Part shown: in pieces, positions 20,225-32,559 of the stretch
How positions within the stretch are numbered: position 1 is the stretch's first letter
How the letters are laid out: the number at the start of each line of letters is the position of its first letter
Assembly: GCA_921293015.1 (NCBI GenBank)
Contig: OV121092.1
Span: 13,460,001 to 13,524,000 of the forward strand
Reading direction: 5' to 3'
DNA from: Phorcus lineatus
Taxonomy: Eukaryota > Mollusca > Gastropoda > Trochida > Trochidae
DNA: 64,000 bases
Position numbers and translations under genes: made by a program
The notes under the pieces: generated by a model
Told to the model about the DNA's origin: nothing
What the model saw: only the letters and a program-made list of their open reading frames with translations
Databases searched by the model: none

Positions 20225-21960
20225 AAGTTTTTTTGACACCTTTCCTTCTTCGTCATGAAGCAACATATGTTGTAAAGCGAATCCAGTCAACGTCTCTCTA
20301 ACTTTCCTCATTTCGTACACACGTACTGGCGAACGGAAGTCGCTTATTACAAGAAACCAAGAAAATACATTTTTTAGCATTCATTAATAAACATGATTTT
20401 GATGTCAAATAGTCAAAAAGGTGATAAATTTTGCAAAATCCAAAATGACTTGAACTTGTTGCCAAATAAGGGCTAAAGCTGAAATCTGTCTTTACAACCT
20501 GCCTTTACAAGAGATACTCATCATTTATTTTTCTTTGGGTACAAACAAAATACATAATAACGATTTTAACGTCTTATATTAATTGCCCAAGAGAAAAACA
20601 AAGTTTAAAGCCATGGGCTGTGTCTTGACCTGAATTCGAACCAAAATTATTTAGGTACTTAGTAAGGGATCAGTAGGGGGTGGGGTGGGGGAGGGGGGGG
20701 GGGGGGGGGGGGGAGATTTAACCCTGAATTTGTACACAGTTTTCCTGTTAGCCATATTCTTCCTTCTTACTAGTGGTCACATTTTCTCTTTCATGAGCTC
20801 AATCAGTAGACATGGATATATGACTTCACAATCTAGCTGAAATAAAAATCGAATCAAATATTTGTTCGTGTACATTCATAAATACTTAATATCATAAACA
20901 AATCTGTATTCTTATCAAACAGATTATATTCAGATGTTCCTTAAGAACAACAAATAAAACTTGCATCTAACTTTAAATGTCATCATAATAAAGTATAATT
21001 TAAATGTTATCAACGTTTACAGATATATGTATGTTGAATTGGATTCTCTGCATATTTCAATCCATTTAAATCCTTCAGCAAAAAATTAAAGTCTATAAAA
21101 CCGTGATTTGTGAAAAACAATATCATCCTAATGTTAAGGCATAGATGAAAAGCATGTTTGTCTCTATTGAAATGTGTTGAGGACTTTTAGTTCGACAACG
21201 TTTGTACAAAACTACACACAGTATCTCAATAGTAAATTATAAATTTAATCTTCCATAAAAGCGCTTAATATTTCAATATTTCAGACTATTATGGGCAACA
21301 AATTTACCCTGAGAAAATTCTATATCAAAGTTTACACGTTTTGAAATAAAAGCATATTTAACATAAAGTGAATTAACATTAATGAACGCGTGGTCGTAAT
21401 TCTAAACAACGGAACTGGTCTTGCTTCCATGAGCTCCTTTTTGTGTGGTTACTTTACTTCTAGAGACCATTCTACGTCATCCATGGCTTGATGTGACAAT
21501 TCTTCAATTCTCTTGCCCTCTGAAAATTACTTCAGGGAAACCCTCACATTATCTGCCGCATGAGAACAAAAGGCTGCATTATGTGAAACCATTAAGCAAC
21601 AAAGCAGGTGATTGAAAACATATTGTAAGAGAGCTTGTTGATGTCGCTTTTTATTTCTAAAAGGGATTGTAGCACTTCTTTTTAAAAAAAATCACCCTCA
21701 ACTATGAAAAACATTTTTTCAGAACATATAACCTCGATTGACTTTAGCCAATTATCAACAGTCGTAGCAGTTGTCCCGTATTAAAAATGAAAACTGCATG
21801 TGACCATGTTAGTGTGAAACTGATTTTCCTAAGATTTTCAACTTCACTTTAAGTGTACTTGGCATGCTAATTAGATTACTTGCATCCGTACTTTCAAACA
21901 ACATGAAAACACATGCATTCAAGTATTGCTGAGCTAAATGTGGACATGGCAGAGTACTGG
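20225..21960. other. Non-coding stretch with a long G run
   Basis: No gene. G-rich tract from about 20676, including 21 uninterrupted G at 20693-20713, able in principle to form a G-quadruplex. Confidence 0.45.
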
Positions 21961-21965
21961 ATAGT

Positions 21966-22400
21966 CAAGTCAAAAGAAGTTTATTGTACTTAAGGCCTCC
22001 GGCCCATATACAAGTGATAAAAGGTTACAGTGGGTACAAACATAATAATTAACAATCACATGGCAGAATTCACAATTCAGTTATTAATTTATCTCTTAAT
22101 ATAACAGCATGATTTACAAAAAGGGCTAGATTACGTATTACTTTTTCGTTTCTGGAGGACATAATTGAAATAAAGGCAGTTGTAGGGTACTTTGAAAGAT
22201 AACGATGTGAAATATACATTTTTCTTAAATCAGCATAGTGTGGACAAACGAAAGCAAAGTGAACTTCATCTTCAACAGCAGATTTGCATAATGGACATAT
22301 TCTTAAGTGTCTTTCTATAGAAAATCTCCTGCCTGTATTAAAGGACTGTAGTTTTACATTCGTAGTGTAAAAGTTGTATTGCCAATCACAGTACATAAAT
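21966..22400 (-). mobile_element. 5'-truncated LINE fragment (3' end)
   Basis: On the minus strand an open 3' coding remnant (22396-22070) is followed by a GGGCCGGAGGCC hairpin and CAATAAACTTC, the same 3' layout as the full-length LINE at 937-5641. The sequence is clearly a different family. It abuts another element at 22408. Confidence 0.8.
22070..22396 (-). pseudogene. LINE ORF2 C-terminal remnant with CCHC knuckle
   Basis: The 108 codons hold RRFSIERHLRICPLCKSAVE, then DEVHFAFVCPHYADLRKMY: a C-x2-C ... H-x4-C knuckle like that of the intact ORF2 (CDYC ... HVLLKC). Reverse transcriptase and endonuclease are missing through 5' truncation, so no activity is expected. Confidence 0.8.
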
Positions 22401-22407
22401 CACTTTA

Positions 22408-22810
22408 AAGTGACACAGAGTATGTTTCAAAATATTTATGTGGCTTAAATAAGAGCCAAATTAACATATATCCGTATTAGAATGTAAATCGCTTCCTAAC
22501 ACTTGCATACTCTATGCTAAAATTATGACAGCATCTAGTTTTCAATAATGGTAATAAAAGACGGTCATATCAATTCGAAAATATAAGTAACCTTCTTTAT
22601 ACTATCAGTCAAGGGTTGTCATTTTGTCTGCTTCAAAACATTCATTGTGCGCGCGCCATTGTCATGACTTATACCTGTTTATACTGAAATGATAAGCATT
22701 TTATGATCTGCAGATAGAACTACTATTTCTCCAGATGAGATAACACCATTTACGGAGTTTGACATATATGACGCCAACAACATACCCTGTTCCCCTTTTA
22801 ACCACATTTC
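22408..22810. mobile_element. Possible diverged MITE related to family A
   Basis: Starts near GACACAGAGTATGTTTC; TAAGAGCCAAA and CACAGAGTATG recur reversed at 58545-58600. Towards the right, GATAACACCATTTACGGAG, TTTGACATATATGACGCCAA and CAAC match the family A right end. Boundaries are uncertain. Confidence 0.4.
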
Positions 22811-24329
22811 CTCGTGCAAGAAACTTCATTCCCTTGGTGCAGTAATATCTAACTTTGAGTGTATCGGTTTTGGTTACTGTAGCATATTATAGGACAATTA
22901 ACTTCTTAAGTTTTCCAATTTAAATATTAGATCCTAAATGTTATTCTGTTCAGACAGAAGGACAACACATTACTGAACCACATTAACCATAGTTGTAAAA
23001 GAAATTATAAATATTATATTTGGGGCCATTTTATTGTGCACATCTTTATGTCCTTTTTACAGCCAGAGGAATATATTCGTGTAGGCTAATCAAAGTTTGT
23101 AAGATCGTTTTCCTTGGTAAAGTATATGGTCTTGCAAGCGTATATATTTATTTATGGACTTTTCGATTGAAATTTGTTTTAAGGAACCGTACTACAGTGT
23201 ATTAAACATTTAAACTCTTAAACTCTTAATAAAAGCGCATATTTTCATTTGTAAACATTTTAAAATGAAAATAACCAACATAAAGAGAATCCGAAAATGA
23301 ATGCATTTTACAAGATTTCATTTATAAGCCGAATGAATAAATGTATAATAGCAATTCTGCCTTTTTCTTGTGTTTGAATACATTTGAGAATGTCTCTTCA
23401 ATGTTGTCTCATTTCCATAATGTTTTCAGCAATTGATGTCAAGATTCAAAGAAGTGTGAGTGTATCACATATTCTAAGATTTTTTCTAGATTATAAAGAC
23501 TCAAAGGAACTGTAAATCATTTACCAATTTAAACAATGTTGATGATGATTTGCTAAGCGTTGTGCTAGTGCCAAAGATTACCTTTAGAAATGTTCATCGT
23601 GGCTATCTGTGCATTGTGATAACCTGATGTCATTGTGGCCTTGTTGATGAACAACATATTTCCACCAGGGATGCTTCTGTGACAAATTGGTTTATTGCAT
23701 GTATTCAAAATCAACAAGAACAGTTCAGATCGATGAGTATAACCATATGGATTAAAAGGCGCTTTTCGCCTCTAAGAATGCACCATTTAAGGTGTTCAGT
23801 GCTCTCGGTGCATCATTTAAATTTTCGCATCATTATTATTTTCTGTTTTTCTTATTAGATAAAGTCGAAGGTTAAGTTTGATTGTTACTGAAAACACTGC
23901 AGTATGTTCATTAAATTGTTAAGTTAATCTGACGGCATTAAGAAGCTATGTTGTGCACACCCTTTAGACTGATAAATGCCAAATGAAAAATCCTTAACCA
24001 AACCAGGCAGCTCTGGGAATGAACACACATCAAGGGCTCACGTGCATGTCGTTTTTCAATTTTTAATTTGGATATAAGAAACTCTTTTCAAAACTTATAA
24101 TGAAAAAATTAACATTGAGGAGATTGATTCGGTTCATGCTTATTGACAAACAATTTCATGCTATAATTCGAGGTCAAACTGACCTATCAGATTACAATGT
24201 ATTCATCCCATCACTGTAACTGATGACTAAATTGCTTGTTATAAAAGTAAATCTAAGGAGTAACTGATCAAATTTTATTTAATTGATGATATCTTCTAAA
24301 ATAAATCTAAATTTTCATATTTAAAGTTC
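22811..24329. other. Non-coding stretch, no gene seen
   Basis: No supported gene or repeat. Confidence 0.35.
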
Positions 24330-25563
24330 CAGTTTGATGCAAAACGATGTTATATCATAGTTTAGATGTTAATCAATCCTAATTTTAATCAATGACCTAT
24401 AACCTACGCCTCTTTGTATGGAAATTTCCTCGGTCAATATGGTTATATCTTCGTCGTCCATGGTTCAAAATTTACAATTTTAATAATCTTTTTTTAATTG
24501 TATCCATTGTTTAACTGACCAAATCTACAACAATTTTAATCATGTTAAAAATGTGTTTTAGCTTCAACATTAATTAAATTTAATACCTTTTAACTACTCT
24601 GACATGAAAAGTGATGTTCTGCAAACCTAAGTATATTACTTTCCTTAATATCTCTCAAATTTCCAATTTGAAATAAAAATTGTAATACAATACTCTCATG
24701 GCTTCATGTTAAGTTGGTTTAAAGCTACAAGATAATGTCAGTTATAGGCTGAAAGAATCCCATGACCTTGAAAACTGGATGATGTATGGTTAAGAGTATA
24801 AACGAAGTTTCAAAATCCCTTACTGTCTCACAATGCCAATTTCTGTTTTGAGTTAATGATATGAAAAGACAGCTAAAAAAATAAATTCATATTGTTTATT
24901 GCATCTTCATGATGTAGAAATATCTTATCTCGCATTTCAGGAAGAAACTAAAACCATGGTATTTAATAATTTAACAACGTAATAACCCTGATGATTCATT
25001 CTTATTTTTCATTTTTGAACAACTATCTAAGACATTTGATGCCAAAATACAATAAGTGCTAATTATCTTTCAAAAAACATTTTAATTTGGTTGCATGTAC
25101 GTACCAAAATGCCAAATATATAAGAAATGATAGTTGTAAGTGAAAATCAAACAATAGCCTTGACTGCGTGTGTTTTGAATCTTTTCACTTTACACTTTAT
25201 AAGTTGTCAACAGCTCAACCAATTAGCATTATAAATATTTAAATTGAACAACGGTTAGTACTCCGATCTGAAATGACACCATTAACGGTTGCCATATGAG
25301 ACTCCGAAAATGGTGAGAACCTCTTTAAAAGTTAATTGTTTTGCCTCAAGCTTGTCACATGTAGTTCTGCTGTAGAGGCGAGAATTTACCATGTAACAAA
25401 TGTGGCGTTTCAAAATGGCGACAATCATGACTCCTATATTTCAATATGATCACATTTAAATTTTCTTAAAAGGTACCAACATGTTGAATTACAATTCTGA
25501 CGCTTTTTGAGAACGTTATATATTGGAATGAAAACAGGTTTAATCCTCGCTTTCATCTATTAA

Positions 25564-25637
<74 letters not shown>

Positions 25638-27060
25638 GCACTTTTGTCATTAACATGGTATTATTTGGAAACAAGTTAATATATAATAATATAAAAGAGA
25701 TATTTCAAAATATAAGGTTAAAAGCAGGTATTTGTTCTTTTTAATGAATCTATCTATCCTTACCCTAGAGCATAGGAAGACAGCCAGGTCATCAAAGAGA
25801 TTTAGCTACGCCCATGGAAGCTTAATATGATTTTTGAAGTCAAAATACAATTCTTCCATCAATAATGTTTACGAATAAGGTTACATACATTTACTGCATC
25901 ACAAATGTACTGAACTTCTATGATTCCCTCAAGCACAGATACCCCCTGGCCGGATGAGTATTGCTTTCAAACTAAGGTGTTGTTTAGTGCACATGGTTTA
26001 AATATATAGCATTGAAGATATGTAGGTATGCTTGGAGCCTGATAATGTCTTCATAGGAAAACAAATTAACGTCAAATTTGAGCTTAAAGGGAATAGAAAT
26101 AAATAGAATAAATGTAACATTAGGCATGAACAGTATGACTTATATATATAGTACATGCTTCATTTGATATTTGATATTTGATAATAAGCTTAAAGCTTAA
26201 GTTGGTTTGTCTTCGACTAATATTGTTTTAACAAAAACACAGTCCAAACTCTCACCAACCATTAGAGGCTGTGTGTACTCTCGTTAACTGTGAAATTCCT
26301 CATAGGTTCACAAGGTTCCGACTGTTAACACCAACATGTGTAAACGATTCCTGGTTAAATACTCAGGCCTTGTGATATCCAAGACTTAAGATCTATATCT
26401 GTGTTTGGGAGGCATTCACTGACTTGAAAAGTAATACATTGGCTCTTTACCACAATATTTATGGGTTTGAAATATGTTTTTCGAATACATGTTCGTTTAT
26501 GTGTCTTTAACTTGTCTTAAAGATAGATATGAAGCTTTTGATCTCCCGAAGCAAAAAACAACAGCAATACTTTGTAAATAAAGTATAAACACAGATATTC
26601 ATGATAAATACAGAAATGTTAATAAATAGTTGATGTACATGCATGCATCGTCTTTACATAAGAATACTTACTCAAGGGACGACTTATTTCATTGTCAATA
26701 GACCTTACTGTTAATAGTACTGTATGCTTCATAACTGAATGCTTTATTTCTCAACGCTTCATATATCATCACCTCACCATTAACATGTGTGATACTACAC
26801 TGCTGTTATTCACTTTTGATGTTATTGCTAACATTAAAGCACTCTAAGGTTTCCTCTTGTCATCATAACAGTTAGGATTGCTGCAGACGGATCTGATGGC
26901 TCAGTTGATAAACATTGATTTATCACAAGTTTATAATGATTACACACATTACCAAGGCCTCTTCCCGGCCACATTATGTTATAATACATTTCCATATAAT
27001 GTAGTTCCAGTGTTACTGAGTGCCTTGTTCTAAATCCCCTGCCTGATCAGTGTAGTCCAC
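24330..27060. repeat. Segmental duplication, copy 1 (about 2.7 kb)
   Basis: Aligns by eye and in order with 27980-31050. Landmarks present in both are GGCTGAAAGAATCCCATGAC, AAATGCCAAATATAT, AGTACTCCGA, TCTTCCATCAATA, GTTCACAAGGTTC, GATTGCTGCA and CTGCCTGATCAGTGT. Many substitutions and indels separate the copies, and neither has coding capacity. A TA microsatellite is present only in this copy. Confidence 0.75.
25568..25635. repeat. TA microsatellite
   Basis: About 34 uninterrupted TA units. Confidence 0.95.
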
Positions 27061-27189
27061 ATAATTTCGTATGGTATAAAGTTGATTGATTCAACATAAC
27101 TCCTCGCATTGGAAAAAAGGCAGGTTTTTATTTTAAAATGTTCTTAGGCGACTATTATCATTGTTATCATTCTTCAGTGCATAATTTTC

Positions 27190-27473
27190 CCGATTTAGAC
27201 AATCAATCAAGCCAAAAGCCTCGTATCGCTAGCTATCTTATCAGCCAATGAGACGACTCGCATTCAGCAACAGCGGCACAGCCCGAATGGAAAATCCGTT
27301 GAGTTCAAGATAGAAACTTCACGCCTCTTACATAAAGACTTTCCATTGGCTGGCTGAAATAATAACAGGTGACTTAAGCAACGTATCAAACCGTACGAAG
27401 AGTTTGGCTTGAAAGAGATCAGGGTATTATAAAGGAGCGAGAGCGGATTCAAAAACGCTTATTTAGCAGGATA
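27190..27473. mobile_element. MITE family B, copy lacking its left end
   Basis: Shares with the 36-kb copies the tracts AGACGACTCGCATTCAGCAA, AATCCGTT, TTTCCATTGGCTGG and GGCTTGAAAGAGATCAGGGT, then GGAGCGAGAGCGGATTC and TTTAGCAGGAT at the right end. The left terminal repeat is not found. It lies between the two copies of the segmental duplication. Confidence 0.75.
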
Positions 27474-27515
27474 GGTTCACTATTTATATCAAACATTTTA
27501 AAGTTTGTCCTGTTG

Positions 27516-28077
27516 TCTTTAGTAACCAAATTTCTGGGGAGTTTACCTTCTTTTGTACTTCAGTTTATATGAATATGAAATAAAATTTCTGTATCTATGA
27601 CAACTCGTAACATTTTTTGCATTATGAATTGTACAACCGTTCAAAGTATAGCCATGCTGGGTTTTTAAAAAGCTATTAGTGATTTACAATCATTGCAACG
27701 TCAATTCTTCTGTAAATTTTCTCTGTCCATATGGTCATGTTTCCGTCTATTGTTTTAAATTCGCAATTTCTGAAGTTTAATTATCACCATTGTTTAATTG
27801 TCTTTAGTAACCAAATTCCTGGGGTGTTTACCTTCCTTTGTACTTCAGTTTATATGAATAGGAAATAATATTTCTGTATCTATGACAACTCGTAACATGT
27901 TTTGCATTGTGAATTGTACGACCGGACATAGTATAGCCATGCTGATTAAAAAATATATTAATGATCTACAATCGTTGCAACGCCACTTTGTAAATTTTAT
28001 CTGTCCATATGGTCATGTTTCCGTCTATTGTTTTAAATTCGCAATTTCTGACGTTTAATTATCATCATTGTTTAATT
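27516..28077. repeat. Tandem duplication of a 285-bp unit
   Basis: Copies start at 27516 and 27801 with TCTTTAGTAACCAAATT and share TACTTCAGTTTATATGAATA, CTGTATCTATGACAACTCGT, ATAGCCATGCTG and CATATGGTCATGTTTCCGTC. The second copy runs on into segmental-duplication copy 2. Confidence 0.85.
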
Positions 28078-31050
28078 GCCCTAAGCTACAACAATTGTTA
28101 ACATTTTTTAAATTGGTTTTAAGCTTTTTCATTAATTTAAATTGTATGAAATTATACCAGTTTGCTATTTCGATATGAAAAGTGATTCTTTGCAGTCCTA
28201 AAGATATTATATTCTTTATATGTCTCAACTTTCTGATTTGAAATAAAATGGTAATACGATATTTCCATGGCATTATTTTACGTTGGTTTACAGGTACAAG
28301 ATAATATATTTTACAGGCTGAAAGAATCCCATGACCTCGTAAACTAGATGATGTATGAATAAGAGTATAAACGAAATTCCTTACTGAGAAATTCTATTGT
28401 GGGTGAATAAAATGGGAAAAAAACATAGCTAAAACATTTTATTTCAATACATATTGTCTTATACATCTTCAATGTAATAACCCTAGCAAGTCATTCAATA
28501 TACAAAAAAGTACCGTTCACTCAGATGTTCAAGTTTTGTATGTGAATTTCAATTTGACTTTGATTTTTGCCAAATTACACTAATTGCTAATTAGCATTCA
28601 AAACATCACTTTAGATCTAGTTGCTTGCACTTGACCAAATGCCAAATATATCAGTGAGTGAATGAAAATCAAACAATTACCTTGCGTGTGTGTATTGTCA
28701 ATCTTTTCTCTTGACGCCTTTATATTATCGCTGTATTGAATAATTAGCAATTCAAATATACAAATCTAGCAAGTGTAAGTACTCCGAGATAAAATGAGAC
28801 CATTATCGGTTGCATTTAAGACTCCAAAAAATATATGTTTCTCCTCAAGGGCTCAGTGCAAGCCTGTCACCTTTTGTTCTGCTCTTGAGGCGAAAGTCGA
28901 CACTTGGTGTCATTAACTTAGTGATATAGGGCACAACAACAAAAAACAATACATCAGACAGCACATTATAACATAAAGTTTACAAAAAGTATAAAATGTG
29001 ATGGAATAAAAAAAATGAAATAAAATGTGATGTTATAAAAATATCAAAGGTTAAAGGCAGGTTACTATCTTAATATTAATATGAATATCTATAAACAAAA
29101 TAAAACATGGAATGCGATTAAAATCAAAGGTTATTATTATATATCTGTGAAAATACTTAGCTTTTGAGCATTAGAAGACAGCTTATCAAACAGAGCAAAC
29201 GACGCCAACGAAAATGTCATTATCATTTTTTGTTAAATTTCAATTCAACCCTCTTCCATCAATATCGTTGCTGATTGAGGTTACATCCGTTTATTGTATG
29301 TACAAAGCAACTTCCGCAATTTCTTCAGGCAGTGTTACCCGCTGACTGGATCAGTATTGCTTTCACGCTAAGGTGTTGTGAGTGCACATGGTTTAAAAAT
29401 ATATGAGTGGAAAAACATAGGCATGTTAAGAACCTGATGATTTCTTCAAAGGTTTACAGATTAACATAAAATTTGAACTTAAAGTATGAATTTGAAATAA
29501 GAGTACCGTTAGGCATGAACATATGACTATGGATATTCAACTTGTTAAATTTTCATTTTATGATATCGAGATATAAAAAGTGAAGATATGTAACAAAAGA
29601 AATTCATTATTCAGAATGATAATAAAAGGGCCTGAACTATAAATATCATGCACTTTCTGTTATTTTGCAGGTCTATTTCTGCAATAAATTGAATGCTAAA
29701 AATGGTGTACCTTTGCAATATAATGAAATTACAATCATTCAAATACATTTTCATTCCTTGATGTACGTATGTATTGGTTGGCGAACCGAGGTTTGTAAAG
29801 GGATGGTATATGTTTTGATGATGGTATTTAAGCGAATAGGAGATACTTTTTAAAAACAAGCAAGGTTCAAGATCACGTCACACATTAGGGGAGATGTACT
29901 TTCAACAATGAATTTCCTCAAAAGTTCACAAGGTTCTGACTTTTTACACCAACATCGTGTTAACGATGCCTGGATAAAGAAACAGGCATTGTGATATTCG
30001 AGACTCAACATCTCTATTTGTGTTTGGAAGCGTGCTGATAAAGTCATTACCTGACTTGAAAAGTAATAAACTTGCCCTACACCACAAAGTATCATGGGAG
30101 TAAAATATGTTTTTTCAACTACCTATTCGTTTATGTGTCTTGTCACATATAGACCATGGACCTTTTGACCTTCTGACACAAACAACAACAGCAATACCTT
30201 TCAAGGAAAACCTATAATCGCAACATGTTTTTATAAATTACAACAATTTACACAAATGCTGCCTACGTATGTCCCCTTATTCAAAACTTTTGTTATGCCA
30301 ATAACTTTGATTCGTACATCAACCCGTATTAAGAACGTATTAGCAAAGTTTATTACGAGTTCTTTACTTTAAAATCATGCCACAGCGAAATGAATATTTA
30401 TTAACATTGCAATATTATGTAAGGTTATGTTAATGAGGAGCTAATAACAATACTTTGGTTTTCGTTAACTTTGATACATATCGAAAAATACTTATAAAAA
30501 GATTTGTATGTTTGGAGAAATAAGATTAAACTTTAATATTATGTGAGGCAACTGTTACATTTTTTACATAGTATTTTTCTTTTATTCGTAAGAATATAAA
30601 TTTATATAGAAAAGCTTACCAATGAACGAAATTAAAATTCTTGACATTTTGTTCAAGAGTATTCTTTTCCCCATCATAACCTGTCTCAAATTTTAAGGTT
30701 TTATACAAAATGACGTTTGTTTTCCAGATGACCAACACTCCACTTTAACACGACAAATTTGACACATGTGATACAATACTGCTGATGTTATCACTTTGAT
30801 GTTAATGATAACATTCACTCGTTGGTTACTAACAGGTGCTAAATGTTTCCTCTGGTTATCATTAATGGTTAGATTGCTGCAAACGCTGTTTGATGGTTCA
30901 TTTGATTAGCATGCCAAATTTCATCGCAATTTTATAATGATTAGACAAAATAAACTTCCCTCTTTGGTAGCACAACGCCATCACATTTTCAGTATAACTG
31001 AGTGCAAACTACTAAATCTCCTGCCTGATCAGTGTTGCCCATAAGATTAT
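27980..31050. repeat. Segmental duplication, copy 2 (about 3.0 kb)
   Basis: Partner of 24330-27060 (landmarks listed there). It ends near CTGCCTGATCAGTGTTGCCC. No coding region, and all short open frames inside look accidental. Confidence 0.75.
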
Positions 31051-31062
31051 AATAACTGATGT

Positions 31063-31267
31063 TTGGACGACCATCAAACAGCATCACTAGATATTCCCAT
31101 TTTTAGAATGACAGATGAATTTAGAAAGACCTTAGCGTGGTTTTCACAAGTATATGTTTCAGATACGATTATACGATTAGGTGTACAGCCTGACATTCAT
31201 TTGCATCTTTTGAGTACTTTAATTGAGAGGTTTAACATTATTCACCATTCACCAAATTCCGTTAAGG
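31063..31267 (+). other. Open 68-codon fragment, possible coding remnant
   Basis: This stretch is open and reads protein-like (for example FRMTDEFRKTLAWFSQVYV and HLHLLSTLIERFNIIHH), but no family was recognised. The open frame continues past 31267 only because a MITE and then a Crypton-like insertion happen to stay open to 31416; that tail is not part of any gene. It may be an exon fragment broken by the MITE, or chance. Confidence 0.2.
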
Positions 31268-31439
31268 TTAAAGAGGTACTCCGTGATTTTCATAACATAT
31301 TATTTACCTTCTATACGAACCTTAATGCCACATGTGGTGATATAAAATCAAAACATCTTAACTTCTCATGTCCAAAAGACATTTATTACTCTCCCGTTGA
31401 AGATATCGCTGTTTAATAAATCTACAATGTTATTACACA

Positions 31440-31927
31440 TTGTGTAATAACATCACGCGCACTGATGTCGGAACTATTTTCACTCGGTCACATGACCAAG
31501 GTAACGTGATCAAAACAATTATGAAACGCATGGCGTCCAATGCGAAGTTTCCAAACGGTTGTCCAATCACTCAGCCAGGAAATACATGGTCCAAACTTTG
31601 TCTGACAATAACATTCCGCCAAATCAAATTATGCAAATCAGTGGCCATAAGAAGTTACAAAGCATAAATAACTTTTCACAAATTTCTGAAACACAGCATC
31701 GTGAAATCAGTGAAATGATCAACCGGCCAGCTGATGCGGGGTGTACTGTCAATGTTGACGTTCGCCGAGATCGCGCCGCTGACACTGTTTCAAACGTGCA
31801 GCACAATAAACAATTCTGTCATTCATGTCAATTTCAATTCAGCTTAATATGTTCCAAATTATCAGAATTCTCGTCCAAACTTGTGTGCGAGGTGACCACG
31901 CTCTTTAAGGCGATTAACTCTCAGTAA
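31440..31927 (+). pseudogene. Crypton-type tyrosine recombinase, C-terminal part, frameshifted
   Basis: The frame starting at 31440 covers the upstream part (TRSHDQGNVIKTIMKRMASN). Near 31555-31560 the reading moves to the next frame, which carries NHSARKYMVQTLSDNNIPPN and QIMQISGHKKLQSINNFSQI. The order H-x2-R ... GH ... N-N-F/Y matches the catalytic C-terminal core of Crypton/DUF3504-type recombinases. The expected nucleophile tyrosine position in INNF is phenylalanine. The N-terminal domains are absent. Frameshift, truncation and the F all argue that it is dead. Family recognition rests on motif memory only. Confidence 0.65.
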
Positions 31928-32419
31928 CTTTGGAAGTTACATCGCATTCGAAAATAATCCAACAAATGGAAAACAATCAATTGATAAGATATTCCTCACA
32001 ATGTTTCTTTATTAAAGGCGTTCTGTTTGTTGTTAAAATCTTCTTTGTCTGTTGTTATTTCCCCATTGCTTAATAATTTTTTAAAAATAAAAATAAATTA
32101 CATCGGCGATCATAATGTATTCATACGCTTGACCTAGTTTTGCTGACGTAATGCACTCATCAGTTTTAAGTATTCGAGTTTCGATTTCTTTGCCTGGTTA
32201 GGTGTCGTAGGCTATCAGTCTTATAAAAATTCCAAATTAAATACAATTCAAAGCTTTCTCTTTTTTGTGTAAAAGATAGGTAGAGCCGATGTTGATCATT
32301 ATAATGAAATGAATTCACGAATACTCACGACACAGTTGTGGCTGCATGATGGCCTCCATGTACAAATTATAAGCCTTTTTCCAGAATTTTTTTGCTGATG
32401 TTGGGCGAGTAATAAATAA

Positions 32420-32559
32420 AATACTAAACTCCGTTCCGTGCAATAACATATTTATGAAACTCGTGAATGGTTTGGTATCTAACTCGCTTTCGCTCGTTAG
32501 ATACCAAACCATTCACTCGTTTCATAAATATGTTATTACACGGAACGTCGTTTAGTATT
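32420..32559. repeat. Foldback repeat with 64-bp arms
   Basis: The left arm AATACTAAAC...GGTATCTAAC (32420-32483) pairs with 32496-32559 with few mismatches around a 12-base loop. It sits at the right end of the Crypton-like insertion. A hairpin of similar build is at 61824-61987. Confidence 0.85.

Noticed and set aside
31063-31416. 117-codon open frame as a single gene
   Set aside because: It crosses three different sequences: unique DNA to 31267, MITE family A from 31272 to 31386, and the Crypton-like insert after that. The shared part is seen in reverse at 53021-53485, so the frame is a chimera.
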